A DNA stretch of 15,002 nucleotides, from contig CALNBV010000053.1 of the NCBI GenBank assembly GCA_937874515.1, positions 1-15,002 on the forward strand, written 5' to 3'. The number at the start of each line of letters is the position of its first letter. The first letter of the stretch is position 1. The stretch is from an uncultured Paenibacillaceae bacterium. Its GTDB lineage: Bacteria > Bacillota > Bacilli > Aneurinibacillales > Aneurinibacillaceae. The notes below the pieces were generated by a model that was not told the origin of the DNA, made no database searches, and worked only from the letters and a program-made list of their open reading frames with translations. Of the stretch, positions 1 through 6,059 are shown piece by piece. The position numbers were made by a program, and so were the translations under genes.

Positions 1-63
1 GGTATTTTCAATAACATAGGCAACGGCTAATTTACTTTTTACATGGTGTTTTTCAATGGCCAT
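1..63 (-). CDS. Partial gene, N-terminal 21 codons of an unidentified protein
   Basis: Reading leftward there is an ATG at 63-61 with a purine-rich Shine-Dalgarno (A-run then GGGGG) at 73-82, 9 nt upstream and inside the 3' end of the preceding ATP-grasp gene. The frame stays open to the window edge and encodes MAIEKHHVKSKLAVAYVIEN plus one more residue. The ATG follows the TGA of the upstream gene at 66-64 with no gap, so the two are probably co-transcribed and translationally coupled. Too little is visible to name a family. The tight link to a YheC/YheD-like gene makes another member of that group possible, but that is a guess. Confidence 0.55.
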   Translation of the reverse strand, partial: MAIEKHHVKSKLAVAYVIENT

Positions 64-804
64 TCATGAATTCCCCCTTTTTGCTTCCAGATATTTTTGA
101 TAAGACAAATCATCATTTACTCTGCTTAATGTTGAACACTGGGGTCTTGTATTGGCTTCAATAAACCAGATATTCCCTCTTTTATCCACCGCCATATCTA
201 AACCTAGTATAGACATGGAATACTTGGAGCCTAGTATACTAGCAATCTGATGAGAAATATCAATTAAATGACGCAATGTATACAAAGGGTCTAATCTCTG
301 GTCATTTTTTTTCAAAACGGTCTCTAATGAAAATTCCCGATTCCCCCGTGAAATATTGGTTACAACTGCATTTTCATCTGTTGCCACCTTTGCCGACATG
401 AGAGAAAGTTGCCATCGGTCCTTTACTTTTTGCAGGACCACTCGAATATCAAAGGGACACCGTTCATAGGTGGCCATGTCAATTCCCTGTTGAATGACAT
501 ATTTTTTGTTTGCGTCCAGTTTAGTATCTAGTTTTTTTAATACTTCATTATAAGAAAGAACAGTGCGCACTTTTGCATAGGATAATTCATATTTAAAACC
601 ATCAACATCCTTTATTCGTACTACCCCAATTCCTTTACTGCCTGAATCCGGCTTTATATAAACACATGGAAATTTAGTAACCATGGTTTTAAGGTTCATG
701 TGATTGTATTCATACGTCTTAGGAATATAACGGGAGACAAAAGGGTCTTTCATCAAGGGTTGGGTCTTTTTCAGTTTACTTTTAATGACACGTTTGGTAC
801 TCAA
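64..804 (-). CDS. YheC/YheD-like ATP-grasp protein, short form
   Basis: This 246-residue protein is an ATP-grasp fold of the YheC/YheD (endospore coat-associated) family. ATP-grasp enzymes use ATP to join a carboxylate to an amine or similar nucleophile; the substrate here is unknown. Visible motifs are the nucleotide-binding strand and glycine loop KPDSGSKGIGV (51-61), the FDIRV segment (118-122), and the metal-binding end GLDMAVD (201-207) with FIEANTRP (214-221), which supplies the acidic and Asn ligands. It lacks the roughly 100-residue N-terminal domain of the divergent full-length relative at 968, so it is close to a bare ATP-grasp core. The start is TTG at 804-802, chosen because a GGGGG Shine-Dalgarno lies at 815-819, 10 nt upstream. 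It is followed directly by another gene start at 63. The family is well supported; a role in spore coat or cortex is known only for relatives. Confidence 0.85.
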   Translation of the reverse strand: MSTKRVIKSKLKKTQPLMKDPFVSRYIPKTYEYNHMNLKTMVTKFPCVYIKPDSGSKGIGVVRIKDVDGFKYELSYAKVRTVLSYNEVLKKLDTKLDANKKYVIQQGIDMATYERCPFDIRVVLQKVKDRWQLSLMSAKVATDENAVVTNISRGNREFSLETVLKKNDQRLDPLYTLRHLIDISHQIASILGSKYSMSILGLDMAVDKRGNIWFIEANTRPQCSTLSRVNDDLSYQKYLEAKRGNS

Positions 805-840
805 CCTATTAAAACCCCCTTATAAAGTCATTACTATATC

Positions 841-848
841 TATGTATG
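841..848 (-). promoter_or_regulatory. Possible mother-cell (SigE-like) -10 element
   Basis: Reading leftward the sequence is CATACATA, which fits the SigE -10 pattern CATACAnT. It lies about 37 nt before the TTG start of the short ATP-grasp gene, a sensible leader length. I cannot find a convincing SigE -35 at the right spacing, so this is weak evidence. The gene family is associated with sporulation in Bacillus, which is why the match is worth recording. Confidence 0.25.
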
Positions 849-935
849 CTATTGTCATGTCTCATGGACTAGACATTTAACTAGAGATACGAGTTTGTGC
901 TTTTGACTATAATTGTTCCATTTATGCTTTTCCTA

Positions 936-944
936 CATAAAATA
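936..944 (+). promoter_or_regulatory. Possible mother-cell (SigK-like) -10 element
   Basis: CATAAAATA matches the SigK -10 pattern CATAnnnTA exactly and lies 24 nt before the GTG start of the full-length ATP-grasp gene. No AC-type -35 is seen at 16-17 nt. A perfect vegetative -10 hexamer TATAAT also occurs at 908-913, but without a recognisable -35. The divergent region 805-967 also has a 6-bp inverted repeat, ATGTCT (857-862) with AGACAT (871-876). Confidence 0.25.
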
Positions 945-967
945 TTTTTAGAACTGCTGAGGGGAGC

Positions 968-2146
968 GTGCCCGTTATTTTAGCCTATGAACAACCCATT
1001 GTAGCTGTCCTTGTTGATCATACTGTCATTAGAAAAATGAAAAAACAAAATTCAAACTTCCGAAGTTATATAAGGGTAAAAGAACTAGCAAAGGCTAGCA
1101 ATGAAACACAGGTCACTCTTTATTTTTTTTCTATTAATGAATTTAATTTTTCAAAAAACAACATCAAAGGAATGTACTATTGTTTTAAAAGAAATATATG
1201 GAAACAAAGGGAATTCCCATTGCCAAATATTTTATACAACAGAAGGGGAGACAAAAAGAAGGATCCAACTTTCAAACGAATTGCAGCCGTTTTTGAAGAT
1301 CATGGAGTCATAAATATTAATTCACAATCCTATTTTAATAAATGGGATGTATATGAAACCCTGCAACAATATCCTGAGGTAATGAACTATTTGCCAAGGA
1401 CGGAATTTTTCGTTACCGAAGAAGACATTTCCTTCTTCCTGGAAAATTATAATCAGGCTTACTTAAAAGGGGTAAGGGGAGGTCGGGGAAAATGGATTTT
1501 TTACATTAAAAAGATACCTGATGAAGGATATTATTACAGTTACTTTACCAGTGAATTGGTGGAAGGAACCGTAAAAAATCTAGACTCCCTTTATAAAGAA
1601 ATCCATTCATTCTTTAAAAACCAAAACTTTGTGATTCAAGAGGCCATTGATTTAATCCAAATCGATGATTCTAAAGTTGATTTTCGCGCTGAATTACAAA
1701 GAAATGGAAATGGGGAACTTACCATTTTGGGTATTTCCGGAAGGGTTGGAATAAGCAATTCCCCAATTACCATTCATTCCTCCGCATATCCCGTTGTTCA
1801 CTTTTTAAGGGAGATTCTTCACTACCCTGAAGAAAAAATTGCAGAACTTGTTGAAAACATCTGTGATTTTTTGGCACTTATTTATCATTCCCTTGAGGAA
1901 AGCTATGGCAGTTTCGGAGAAATAGGCATCGATTTCGGAATCGATAGCTCTGATCATATTTGGTTTATTGAACCAAATGCCCGGTCTGCTAAAGTCTCAT
2001 TAATGAAAGCCTTTGATGAAACCACCTATCATCAATCCTTTTTAAATCCATTGGAATATGCCAAGTACCTTTATCAACAGGCGGTGCCCATAAGGGACTA
2101 TGCCTTAATGAACAATTCTATTCCCTGGCTTGCAAAAAAACATTAA
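968..2146 (+). CDS. YheC/YheD family ATP-grasp protein, full length
   Basis: This 392-residue protein has the two-part YheC/YheD architecture: an N-terminal domain of about 125 residues, then an ATP-grasp ligase core. Core motifs are the LKGVRGGRGKW loop (166-176), VDFRAELQR (237-245), GEIGIDFGID (317-326) and the metal-binding IWFIEPNARS (331-340). The last reads EPN where most relatives have EAN, so the acidic and Asn ligands are kept. Relatives are linked to endospore coats; the reaction is presumed to be ATP-dependent amide-type ligation, substrate unknown. The start is uncertain. GTG at 968 is the only usual start codon between the in-frame stop at 938-940 and residue 24, yet the purine stretch AGGGGAG (960-966) is only 1 nt from it. 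A rare ATT start at 944 or 977 cannot be excluded. It is followed after about 20 nt by a KamA-family gene, so the two form a likely operon. Confidence 0.85.
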   Translation: MPVILAYEQPIVAVLVDHTVIRKMKKQNSNFRSYIRVKELAKASNETQVTLYFFSINEFNFSKNNIKGMYYCFKRNIWKQREFPLPNILYNRRGDKKKDPTFKRIAAVFEDHGVININSQSYFNKWDVYETLQQYPEVMNYLPRTEFFVTEEDISFFLENYNQAYLKGVRGGRGKWIFYIKKIPDEGYYYSYFTSELVEGTVKNLDSLYKEIHSFFKNQNFVIQEAIDLIQIDDSKVDFRAELQRNGNGELTILGISGRVGISNSPITIHSSAYPVVHFLREILHYPEEKIAELVENICDFLALIYHSLEESYGSFGEIGIDFGIDSSDHIWFIEPNARSAKVSLMKAFDETTYHQSFLNPLEYAKYLYQQAVPIRDYALMNNSIPWLAKKH

Positions 2147-2167
2147 CAACAGGTGAGAGGAGGATCA

Positions 2168-3256
2168 ATGCTGCAACCTAAATACATTACTAACATTGAG
2201 AATTTGACTCATTTAACAGTGGAAGAGAAAGCTGCTCTAAAGAAAGTATCGGAAAAGTTTGTGTTTCGTGTAAATGAATATTATTTAAACCTGATTGATT
2301 GGTCTAATCCTGATGACCCATTAAGAAAATTAGTAATCCCTTCAGGAGATGAATTAGTGGAATATGGAAGTTGGGATGCCTCTGAGGAAAATACAAACTA
2401 TGTAGCGAAAGGTTGTCAGCATAAGTACTCCACAACGGCTCTTTTATTAGTTTCAGAAATCTGTGGAGCCTATTGCCGTTATTGTTTTCGTAAACGATTA
2501 TTTAAAACAGATGTAAAAGAAACGGTCTCAGATGTATCAGAAGGAATTGATTACATTAAAAAAACACCAGAAATTAATAATGTATTATTAACCGGCGGCG
2601 ACCCTTTCATGTTAGCCACAAAAAAACTGCGCTGGATTATTGAAAATGTACGGTCTATTGAACACGTCAAAATCATTCGCATTGGTTCTAAACTCCTTGC
2701 CTTTAACCCCATGAGAATATCCGAAGACGAAGAACTCCTCGCTTTATTAAAAGAGTTTTCCAATGAAGATAAGCGCATATATGTCATGGCCCATATCAAT
2801 CATCCAAGAGAAATAACCGGGGAAACCTTAAAAGCAGTCCGTTCTCTTCACGACGCAGGTGTCATAATTGTTAATCAAACTCCTATTTTAAAAGGCATAA
2901 ATAATGATTCTGATACGTTAAGCATGTTATTAGACAAATTAAGTTGGGCAGGTGTCACCCCATATTACTTTTTCATCAACCGTCCTGTAGCTGGCAATAA
3001 ATCCTTTGTCCTCCCACTCGAAGAAGTCTATCACTTAGTAGAAGAAGCAAAAGGGAAAACCTCTGGTCTGGGAAAAAGAGTAAGACTGGTTATGAGCCAT
3101 TCCACTGGAAAGATTGAAATACTGGCCATTAAGAATGGGATTGCCTATGTCAAATATCATCAATCAAGGGATCATGACTATGGCAAGTTCATGCTTTTTA
3201 AATGCCCTGAAAATGCTTCATGGTTTGATGACTTACTTCCCATGAATAATGATTGA
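2168..3256 (+). CDS. KamA-family radical SAM aminomutase, substrate unknown
   Basis: This 362-residue protein belongs to the lysine 2,3-aminomutase (KamA) family, which uses an iron-sulfur cluster, S-adenosylmethionine and PLP to move an amino group from the alpha to the beta carbon. Visible motifs are CGAYCRYCFRKR with cluster cysteines C99, C103 and C106, the SAM-contacting TGGDPF (142-147), RIGSKLLAFNPMRI (171-184), AHINHPREI (208-216), NQTPILKGINN (236-246) and a candidate PLP lysine K315 in STGKIEI. Known KamA proteins have Asp in a CDLS motif and Asp in VDAPGGGGK to hold the lysine side chain. Here the equivalent stretches read INRPVAG (270-276) and VMSHSTGK (308-315), so both Asp are missing and Arg272 or Asn271 takes the first place. 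It also lacks the cysteine-bearing tail of KamA. ATG 2168 is preferred over the in-frame GTG at 2153, because GAGAGGAGGA (2155-2164) is an ideal ribosome site for it. It is probably co-transcribed with the ATP-grasp gene upstream. Confidence 0.87.
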   Translation: MLQPKYITNIENLTHLTVEEKAALKKVSEKFVFRVNEYYLNLIDWSNPDDPLRKLVIPSGDELVEYGSWDASEENTNYVAKGCQHKYSTTALLLVSEICGAYCRYCFRKRLFKTDVKETVSDVSEGIDYIKKTPEINNVLLTGGDPFMLATKKLRWIIENVRSIEHVKIIRIGSKLLAFNPMRISEDEELLALLKEFSNEDKRIYVMAHINHPREITGETLKAVRSLHDAGVIIVNQTPILKGINNDSDTLSMLLDKLSWAGVTPYYFFINRPVAGNKSFVLPLEEVYHLVEEAKGKTSGLGKRVRLVMSHSTGKIEILAIKNGIAYVKYHQSRDHDYGKFMLFKCPENASWFDDLLPMNND

Positions 3257-3264
3257 GGTGAATT

Positions 3265-3302
3265 AGAAATCTGCATCCCATTTCCATGGAATGCAGATTT
3301 CT
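3265..3302 (+). terminator. Hairpin after the KamA-like gene
   Basis: A perfect 12-bp inverted repeat AGAAATCTGCAT / ATGCAGATTTCT (3265-3276 and 3291-3302) starts 8 nt after the KamA-like stop codon. No strong U-run follows (CTTAATCTTC), so it may act as a weak or bidirectional terminator between convergent genes, or as an mRNA 3'-end stabiliser. Confidence 0.6.
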
Positions 3303-3386
3303 TAATCTTCGCAATCGATAGAACAATTATCCATTAGGATAAAAGGAACGGTCCTAGATGAGTTTAATTGATTCTCCCGATCCATC

Positions 3387-3698
3387 TTACCCTTCCATCC
3401 TCATAAGCACTAATTCTTCGACAGGTTCCTTTCCTACAAAATGCTCTTCAACAATTCTAGGAACATCATCAACGGTAACATTGTAATACCAGATTCCTTC
3501 TGGATACACAAGAATAAATGGACCATTTCCACACATGCCTAGACAGCTGGTTTTATTAACTTTTACTTCTTTATGAATGCCATGTTCTACAAATTGTTCC
3601 TTAAAAGCATCAATTACAGCTTCGGCATCCTGTCCATTACAGTGTTCACTACCACAGTAAAAAATGTGTTTCTTTAAAGCTTTTAATCTAGGATTCAT
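3387..3698 (-). CDS. Thioredoxin-like [2Fe-2S] ferredoxin
   Basis: This 103-residue protein fits the thioredoxin-fold [2Fe-2S] ferredoxin family, also seen as the NuoE/HoxE-type cluster domain. Four cysteines in the family spacing bind the cluster: C15-x4-C20 near the N-terminus and C52-x3-C56 in SCLGMCGNGP. It is a small soluble electron carrier; its partner is unknown. Three consecutive ATG codons (3704, 3701, 3698) compete as starts. The GGGGGG Shine-Dalgarno at 3705-3710 abuts the first and is 6 nt from the third, so the third is chosen. It lies downstream of the BshB2-like gene but behind a strong hairpin, so it probably has its own promoter. Confidence 0.88.
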   Translation of the reverse strand: MNPRLKALKKHIFYCGSEHCNGQDAEAVIDAFKEQFVEHGIHKEVKVNKTSCLGMCGNGPFILVYPEGIWYYNVTVDDVPRIVEEHFVGKEPVEELVLMRMEG

Positions 3699-3740
3699 CA
3701 TCATCCCCCCTTTTTTATATATTTCTGTTCATTTGTAGTC

Positions 3741-3746
3741 ATTATA
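3741..3746 (-). promoter_or_regulatory. Possible -10 element for the ferredoxin gene
   Basis: A perfect TATAAT reads leftward here, about 42 nt before the chosen ATG at 3698. The -35 side falls in the terminator hairpin, where the best match TTGTTT sits 19 nt away, so the promoter is only tentative. Confidence 0.35.
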
Positions 3747-3762
3747 ATGGTTCATCTATTAT

Positions 3763-3805
3763 AAAAAACAAACTATGTAACATAATGTTACATAGTTTGT
3801 TTTTT
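3763..3805 (-). terminator. Terminator of the BshB2-like gene, overlapping its last codons
   Basis: A perfect inverted repeat with 21-nt arms (3763-3783 and 3785-3805) is centred on A3784. Each strand ends in a T6 run, so it can terminate in either direction. On the minus strand the ascending arm contains the last five sense codons and the TAA (3790-3788) of the deacetylase gene. Termination is therefore encoded inside the coding region. Confidence 0.88.
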
Positions 3806-4522
3806 AATCTGGGCCGTTATATCTGTTAATGGGGGCTTAAACTCCTCTAAAAAGATTTCAAAATAAAGTTGATTACCAATTTTCTCAATCACTTTCGTAT
3901 CTTCAATGGTTTTTTTATAGGTGTTATAACAAGATAATGATTTTATCAAAGCATCCTGATTCTGTGTTTCCAAAGGAAGAATACAATCAATTTGTTCCAT
4001 GTCCGATCTTTTTAAACGGAAGTCTCCACTTTCTTTATGCAATGAGGCTTCACCACTATCCAAAAGGGTAAAAAAGGCTAGCCGTTTTAAATAGGAAGCT
4101 CCTTTACCCTTCAAATCTAAATAAGCTCTTTTCACAATGGCATGGGTAATTAAATGATCGTGAAAACCACTAATTCCATGAACAGGATAAGTAATCACAA
4201 TATCTGGTCTAATTGTCTCGATTTGGTCCGCTACCGCACCTTCAAGAATTCGTGGATCCAGTTCTTTTAACCCACTGTCTGGAAAATCCAAAACAGTCAT
4301 GCCAGTTAAGCCCAGAGTTTTCTCAACTTCAAGCATTTCTTTGTATCGTATTTCCCCCATTTCTGCAACAGTAACCCCCAGGGCAAAACGTTGTTTCGTT
4401 GCTCCCCCTTTCGTTAAAGTTAACAAAAATACTTCATGCCCTTCCTGAAGTTGGGCATGAATTCCTGCTGCTGGTCCAAAAGACTCATCATCAGGATGGG
4501 GAAAAATATAAAGAATCCTCAC
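3788..4522 (-). CDS. bshB2: PIG-L family N-acetylglucosaminyl deacetylase, BshB2-like
   Basis: This 244-residue cytoplasmic zinc hydrolase is of the PIG-L (LmbE) family. The BshB branch deacetylates N-acetylglucosaminyl-malate in bacillithiol synthesis and may also act on bacillithiol conjugates. The N-terminal PHPDDESFG (8-16) supplies His9 and Asp12 as likely zinc ligands and Asp11 as the probable general base; GFHDHLITH (119-127) supplies the third zinc His. Length and motifs agree with BshB2, but a generic PIG-L deacetylase or a bacillithiol-S-conjugate amidase cannot be ruled out by eye. The start is GTG at 4522, with GGAGG at 4532-4536 9 nt upstream. An ATG at 4530 is out of frame and reaches a stop in four codons. 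It lies 72 nt downstream of the DUF2085 gene on the same strand, and its 3' end forms part of the terminator. Confidence 0.82.
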   Translation of the reverse strand: MRILYIFPHPDDESFGPAAGIHAQLQEGHEVFLLTLTKGGATKQRFALGVTVAEMGEIRYKEMLEVEKTLGLTGMTVLDFPDSGLKELDPRILEGAVADQIETIRPDIVITYPVHGISGFHDHLITHAIVKRAYLDLKGKGASYLKRLAFFTLLDSGEASLHKESGDFRLKRSDMEQIDCILPLETQNQDALIKSLSCYNTYKKTIEDTKVIEKIGNQLYFEIFLEEFKPPLTDITAQIKKQTM

Positions 4523-4594
4523 AGGAACATTCCTCCTTTTATTAATTCATCTGCCTTATAAATTATTGAAAGAAAGGAGAGTTCCTGCAAGGAT

Positions 4595-4951
4595 TCAGTG
4601 CATTAAATAATAAGCCATCATTTTTCCATGTTCTAACCCTAATTTACCAATACCATAAAAGATAAAAATGGTTCCAAATCCAGCCAGGATACCAGTAAGC
4701 AACCGGCGAATATTGGTACTTTCCCAATAGTTTAAATATTGGAATACGCCATCCAGGGTTAGTGGAACCAATAACACAACTGCAAACAACAATGGGATTG
4801 GATCAAAAAAAATCCAAAACAGTATTGCTAAAAGATACCCGAAAAGGATTCCTGTACACCTGGCACACAGAGGAAATTGGTGTCCCCGGTAAAAAAAAGA
4901 CCGTTCTGGGAGCCTATGGCAGACAAAAAAATAATTAAGCCACTTAGCCAT
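4595..4951 (-). CDS. DUF2085 family membrane protein
   Basis: This is a 118-residue membrane protein of unknown function. It carries the DUF2085 signature: CHRLPERSFFYRGHQFPLCARCTG with C11, H12, C29 and C32, which suggests a metal-binding site just before the first membrane segment. Hydrophobic stretches at about 34-50, 53-66 and 84-102 give roughly three helices, and LDGVFQYLNYWESTNIRRLLTG fits the conserved second half, broken here by a short polar loop. The ATG at 4951 is 6 nt after the stop of the zinc-ribbon gene upstream and its Shine-Dalgarno is weak (AGG at 4953-4955), so translation is probably coupled. I infer no function. Confidence 0.82.
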   Translation of the reverse strand: MAKWLNYFFVCHRLPERSFFYRGHQFPLCARCTGILFGYLLAILFWIFFDPIPLLFAVVLLVPLTLDGVFQYLNYWESTNIRRLLTGILAGFGTIFIFYGIGKLGLEHGKMMAYYLMH

Positions 4952-4957
4952 ACCTGA

Positions 4958-5416
4958 TTAAGGAGTGTAGTATGGGGAGGTCGGGTCCCCAAGAAGCGCA
5001 CCTATTACGCCTAAAACTGTAAAAATAATGTAAATAGCACCAACTACAACGGTACCAATAATTGCCCACATACATACGGATTTAGCTGCTTTTGGTCTTT
5101 CTTCTCGCCAAATAAAGAAAAGAATAATCCCTACAATAGGAAAACAACAGGAAGCAATATTTACTAATGTATCTGCTTTATCCTCTTTCTTCTTCGTGCC
5201 ATCGTTCCAATTGCCAGTATTGCCATTATTGTATCCTGTATAATTGCCCTTGGAATCTTTAGTTGTACTGGTATCTTCCTCTGATTTTAAGGTCGAAACA
5301 AATGAATCTGAATCATTTTGATTGGTTGACTCCGCAGTTTGGATATTTTTGGCCCCACAATGAGGACAAAATTCATCTTTTCCATCTATGGGTTTTCCAC
5401 ATACTTTACATTCCAT
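4958..5416 (-). CDS. Zinc-ribbon membrane protein of unknown function
   Basis: This 152-residue protein begins with a zinc ribbon (C3-x2-C6 and C17-x2-C20). A polar, Asn/Gly/Ser/Thr-rich linker (about 27-80) leads to two hydrophobic helices (about 84-103 and 115-142) and a short C-terminal tail. This zinc_ribbon plus two-helix layout is common in Bacillota proteins of unknown role. With both helices spanning the membrane, the ribbon and the tail would be on the same side. The ATG at 5416 has GGAGG at 5424-5428, 7 nt away. It is the first gene of a likely three-gene unit with the DUF2085 and BshB2-like genes. Confidence 0.78.
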   Translation of the reverse strand: MECKVCGKPIDGKDEFCPHCGAKNIQTAESTNQNDSDSFVSTLKSEEDTSTTKDSKGNYTGYNNGNTGNWNDGTKKKEDKADTLVNIASCCFPIVGIILFFIWREERPKAAKSVCMWAIIGTVVVGAIYIIFTVLGVIGALLGDPTSPYYTP

Positions 5417-5457
5417 TCGCTTGCCTCCATTATTGCTTTTGGTTAATACGTTATTGT

Positions 5458-5486
5458 TTTAAAATCCCCTAAAAGGAGGCATTCAA
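5458..5486 (-). promoter_or_regulatory. Possible SigA promoter for the zinc-ribbon gene
   Basis: Reading leftward, TTGAAT (5486-5481) and TTTAAA (5463-5458) are separated by 17 nt, each matching 4 of 6 consensus bases. The site is just beyond the terminator of the preceding gene and 42 nt before the ATG, where a promoter is expected. Confidence 0.35.
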
Positions 5487-5492
5487 AACTGT

Positions 5493-5520
5493 AAAAAAAA
5501 CCCTCAAAATTCGAGGGTTT
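5493..5520 (-). terminator. Rho-independent terminator of the GyrI-like gene
   Basis: Reading leftward, AAACCCTC (5520-5513) and GAGGGTTT (5505-5498) form a stem with a 7-nt loop, and T8 follows (5500-5493 as A on the plus strand). It lies 6 nt after the stop codon at 5527. Confidence 0.93.
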
Positions 5521-5526
5521 AAAATG

Positions 5527-5985
5527 TTATTTTAAAGGAAATGCAATTTTTGTTTGAAGTTCACTTTCCGATGTTTCACCAGGATCATTTAAATAAAATT
5601 CGTAAGCCACACCCGTTGGAGTTAGCCCTTTTTCTTGAATATATTTCATCAATACTCCATAGGCGGACTCTATCTGGTTATATGGGCCAACATAAAGACA
5701 TGTTGCCTGTTTTCCAGCAGGAATTTCACTTGACTGAACTTCCCCTTTACCAGGCAATTTCTTAGATATTGGAAAACCAATTTCTATATCCAAATCATCC
5801 ATATCCATGTTGTAATAAGCAACAAAAGGAGCACCAATACATTTTCCATCGGTTTCACCCAGGTAATTTAAAATCCCATGAAAGGCTTCTCCAAGAACTT
5901 GTGGCAAATTTCCAACTGCTGTCCTTGTCCGAACCACCAGGGTGGTTTGAGCGTGTTGCTCAACAATTTGGCATTCATTTTGCAT
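5527..5985 (-). CDS. GyrI-like / AraC effector-binding domain protein
   Basis: This 152-residue stand-alone protein matches the GyrI-like small-molecule-binding (SRPBCC/SOUL-type beta-alpha) domain, found in drug-sensing regulators and in GyrI. Visible family features are VVRTRTAVGNLPQVLGEAF early, APFVAYYN and DLDIEIGFPIS in the middle, the AGKQATCLYVGPYNQIESAYGVLMKYI stretch in parts, and a late acidic YEFYLNDPGET, where a conserved Glu usually binds the ligand. There is no DNA-binding domain, so it may buffer, sense or hydrolyse a toxic cationic compound. The start is ATG 5985, because AAGGAGG at 5994-6000 is 8 nt upstream; an in-frame ATG at 6015 has no such site. It has its own promoter with a strong dyad and ends at a clear terminator, so it is probably transcribed alone. 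Confidence 0.84.
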   Translation of the reverse strand: MQNECQIVEQHAQTTLVVRTRTAVGNLPQVLGEAFHGILNYLGETDGKCIGAPFVAYYNMDMDDLDIEIGFPISKKLPGKGEVQSSEIPAGKQATCLYVGPYNQIESAYGVLMKYIQEKGLTPTGVAYEFYLNDPGETSESELQTKIAFPLK

Positions 5986-6019
5986 GTTTTTAACCTCCTT
6001 AAAATAATCTTTCAAGGGT

Positions 6020-6025
6020 ATTATA
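6020..6025 (-). promoter_or_regulatory. -10 element of the GyrI-like gene
   Basis: A perfect TATAAT reads leftward 34 nt before the ATG at 5985. The hexamer 17 nt upstream (6048-6043, GATAGT) is a poor -35 and falls exactly in the spacer of the inverted repeat at 6034-6057. Transcription may therefore need an activator or be blocked by a repressor there. Confidence 0.65.
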
Positions 6026-6033
6026 GCAACCTA

Positions 6034-6057
6034 AACATGACAACTATCTGTCATGTT
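6034..6057. promoter_or_regulatory. 24-bp inverted repeat, probable operator
   Basis: AACATGACA (6034-6042) and TGTCATGTT (6049-6057) are perfect 9-nt reverse complements around a 6-nt spacer. The repeat centre is about 20 bp upstream of the -10 of the GyrI-like gene and covers its -35 region. No T-run follows, so a terminator is unlikely. The adjacent but broken YafY-type regulator, or the HxlR-type regulator about 2 kb away, are candidate binders; the sequence does not say which. Confidence 0.62.
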
Positions 6058-6059
6058 CC

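Noticed and set aside
868..884. ACTAG direct repeat with 12-nt period in the divergent region
   Set aside because: Two 5-nt copies are expected by chance in AT-rich intergenic DNA.
1101..1313. Small open frame inside the full-length ATP-grasp gene
   Set aside because: It is a shadow of a gene with clear family motifs and has no ribosome site.
2153..2167. In-frame GTG start for the KamA-like gene
   Set aside because: The codons after it form the ribosome-binding site (GAGAGGAGGA) of the ATG at 2168, so they are untranslated.
3303..3386. Possible small gene or RNA between the KamA-like and ferredoxin genes
   Set aside because: No start with a ribosome site, no strong hairpin beyond the one at 3265-3302, and only 84 nt.
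5986..6015. Longer N-terminus for the GyrI-like protein from an ATG at 6015
   Set aside because: The AAGGAGG ribosome site lies inside this stretch and serves the ATG at 5985; the promoter TATAAT at 6025-6020 would leave almost no leader.
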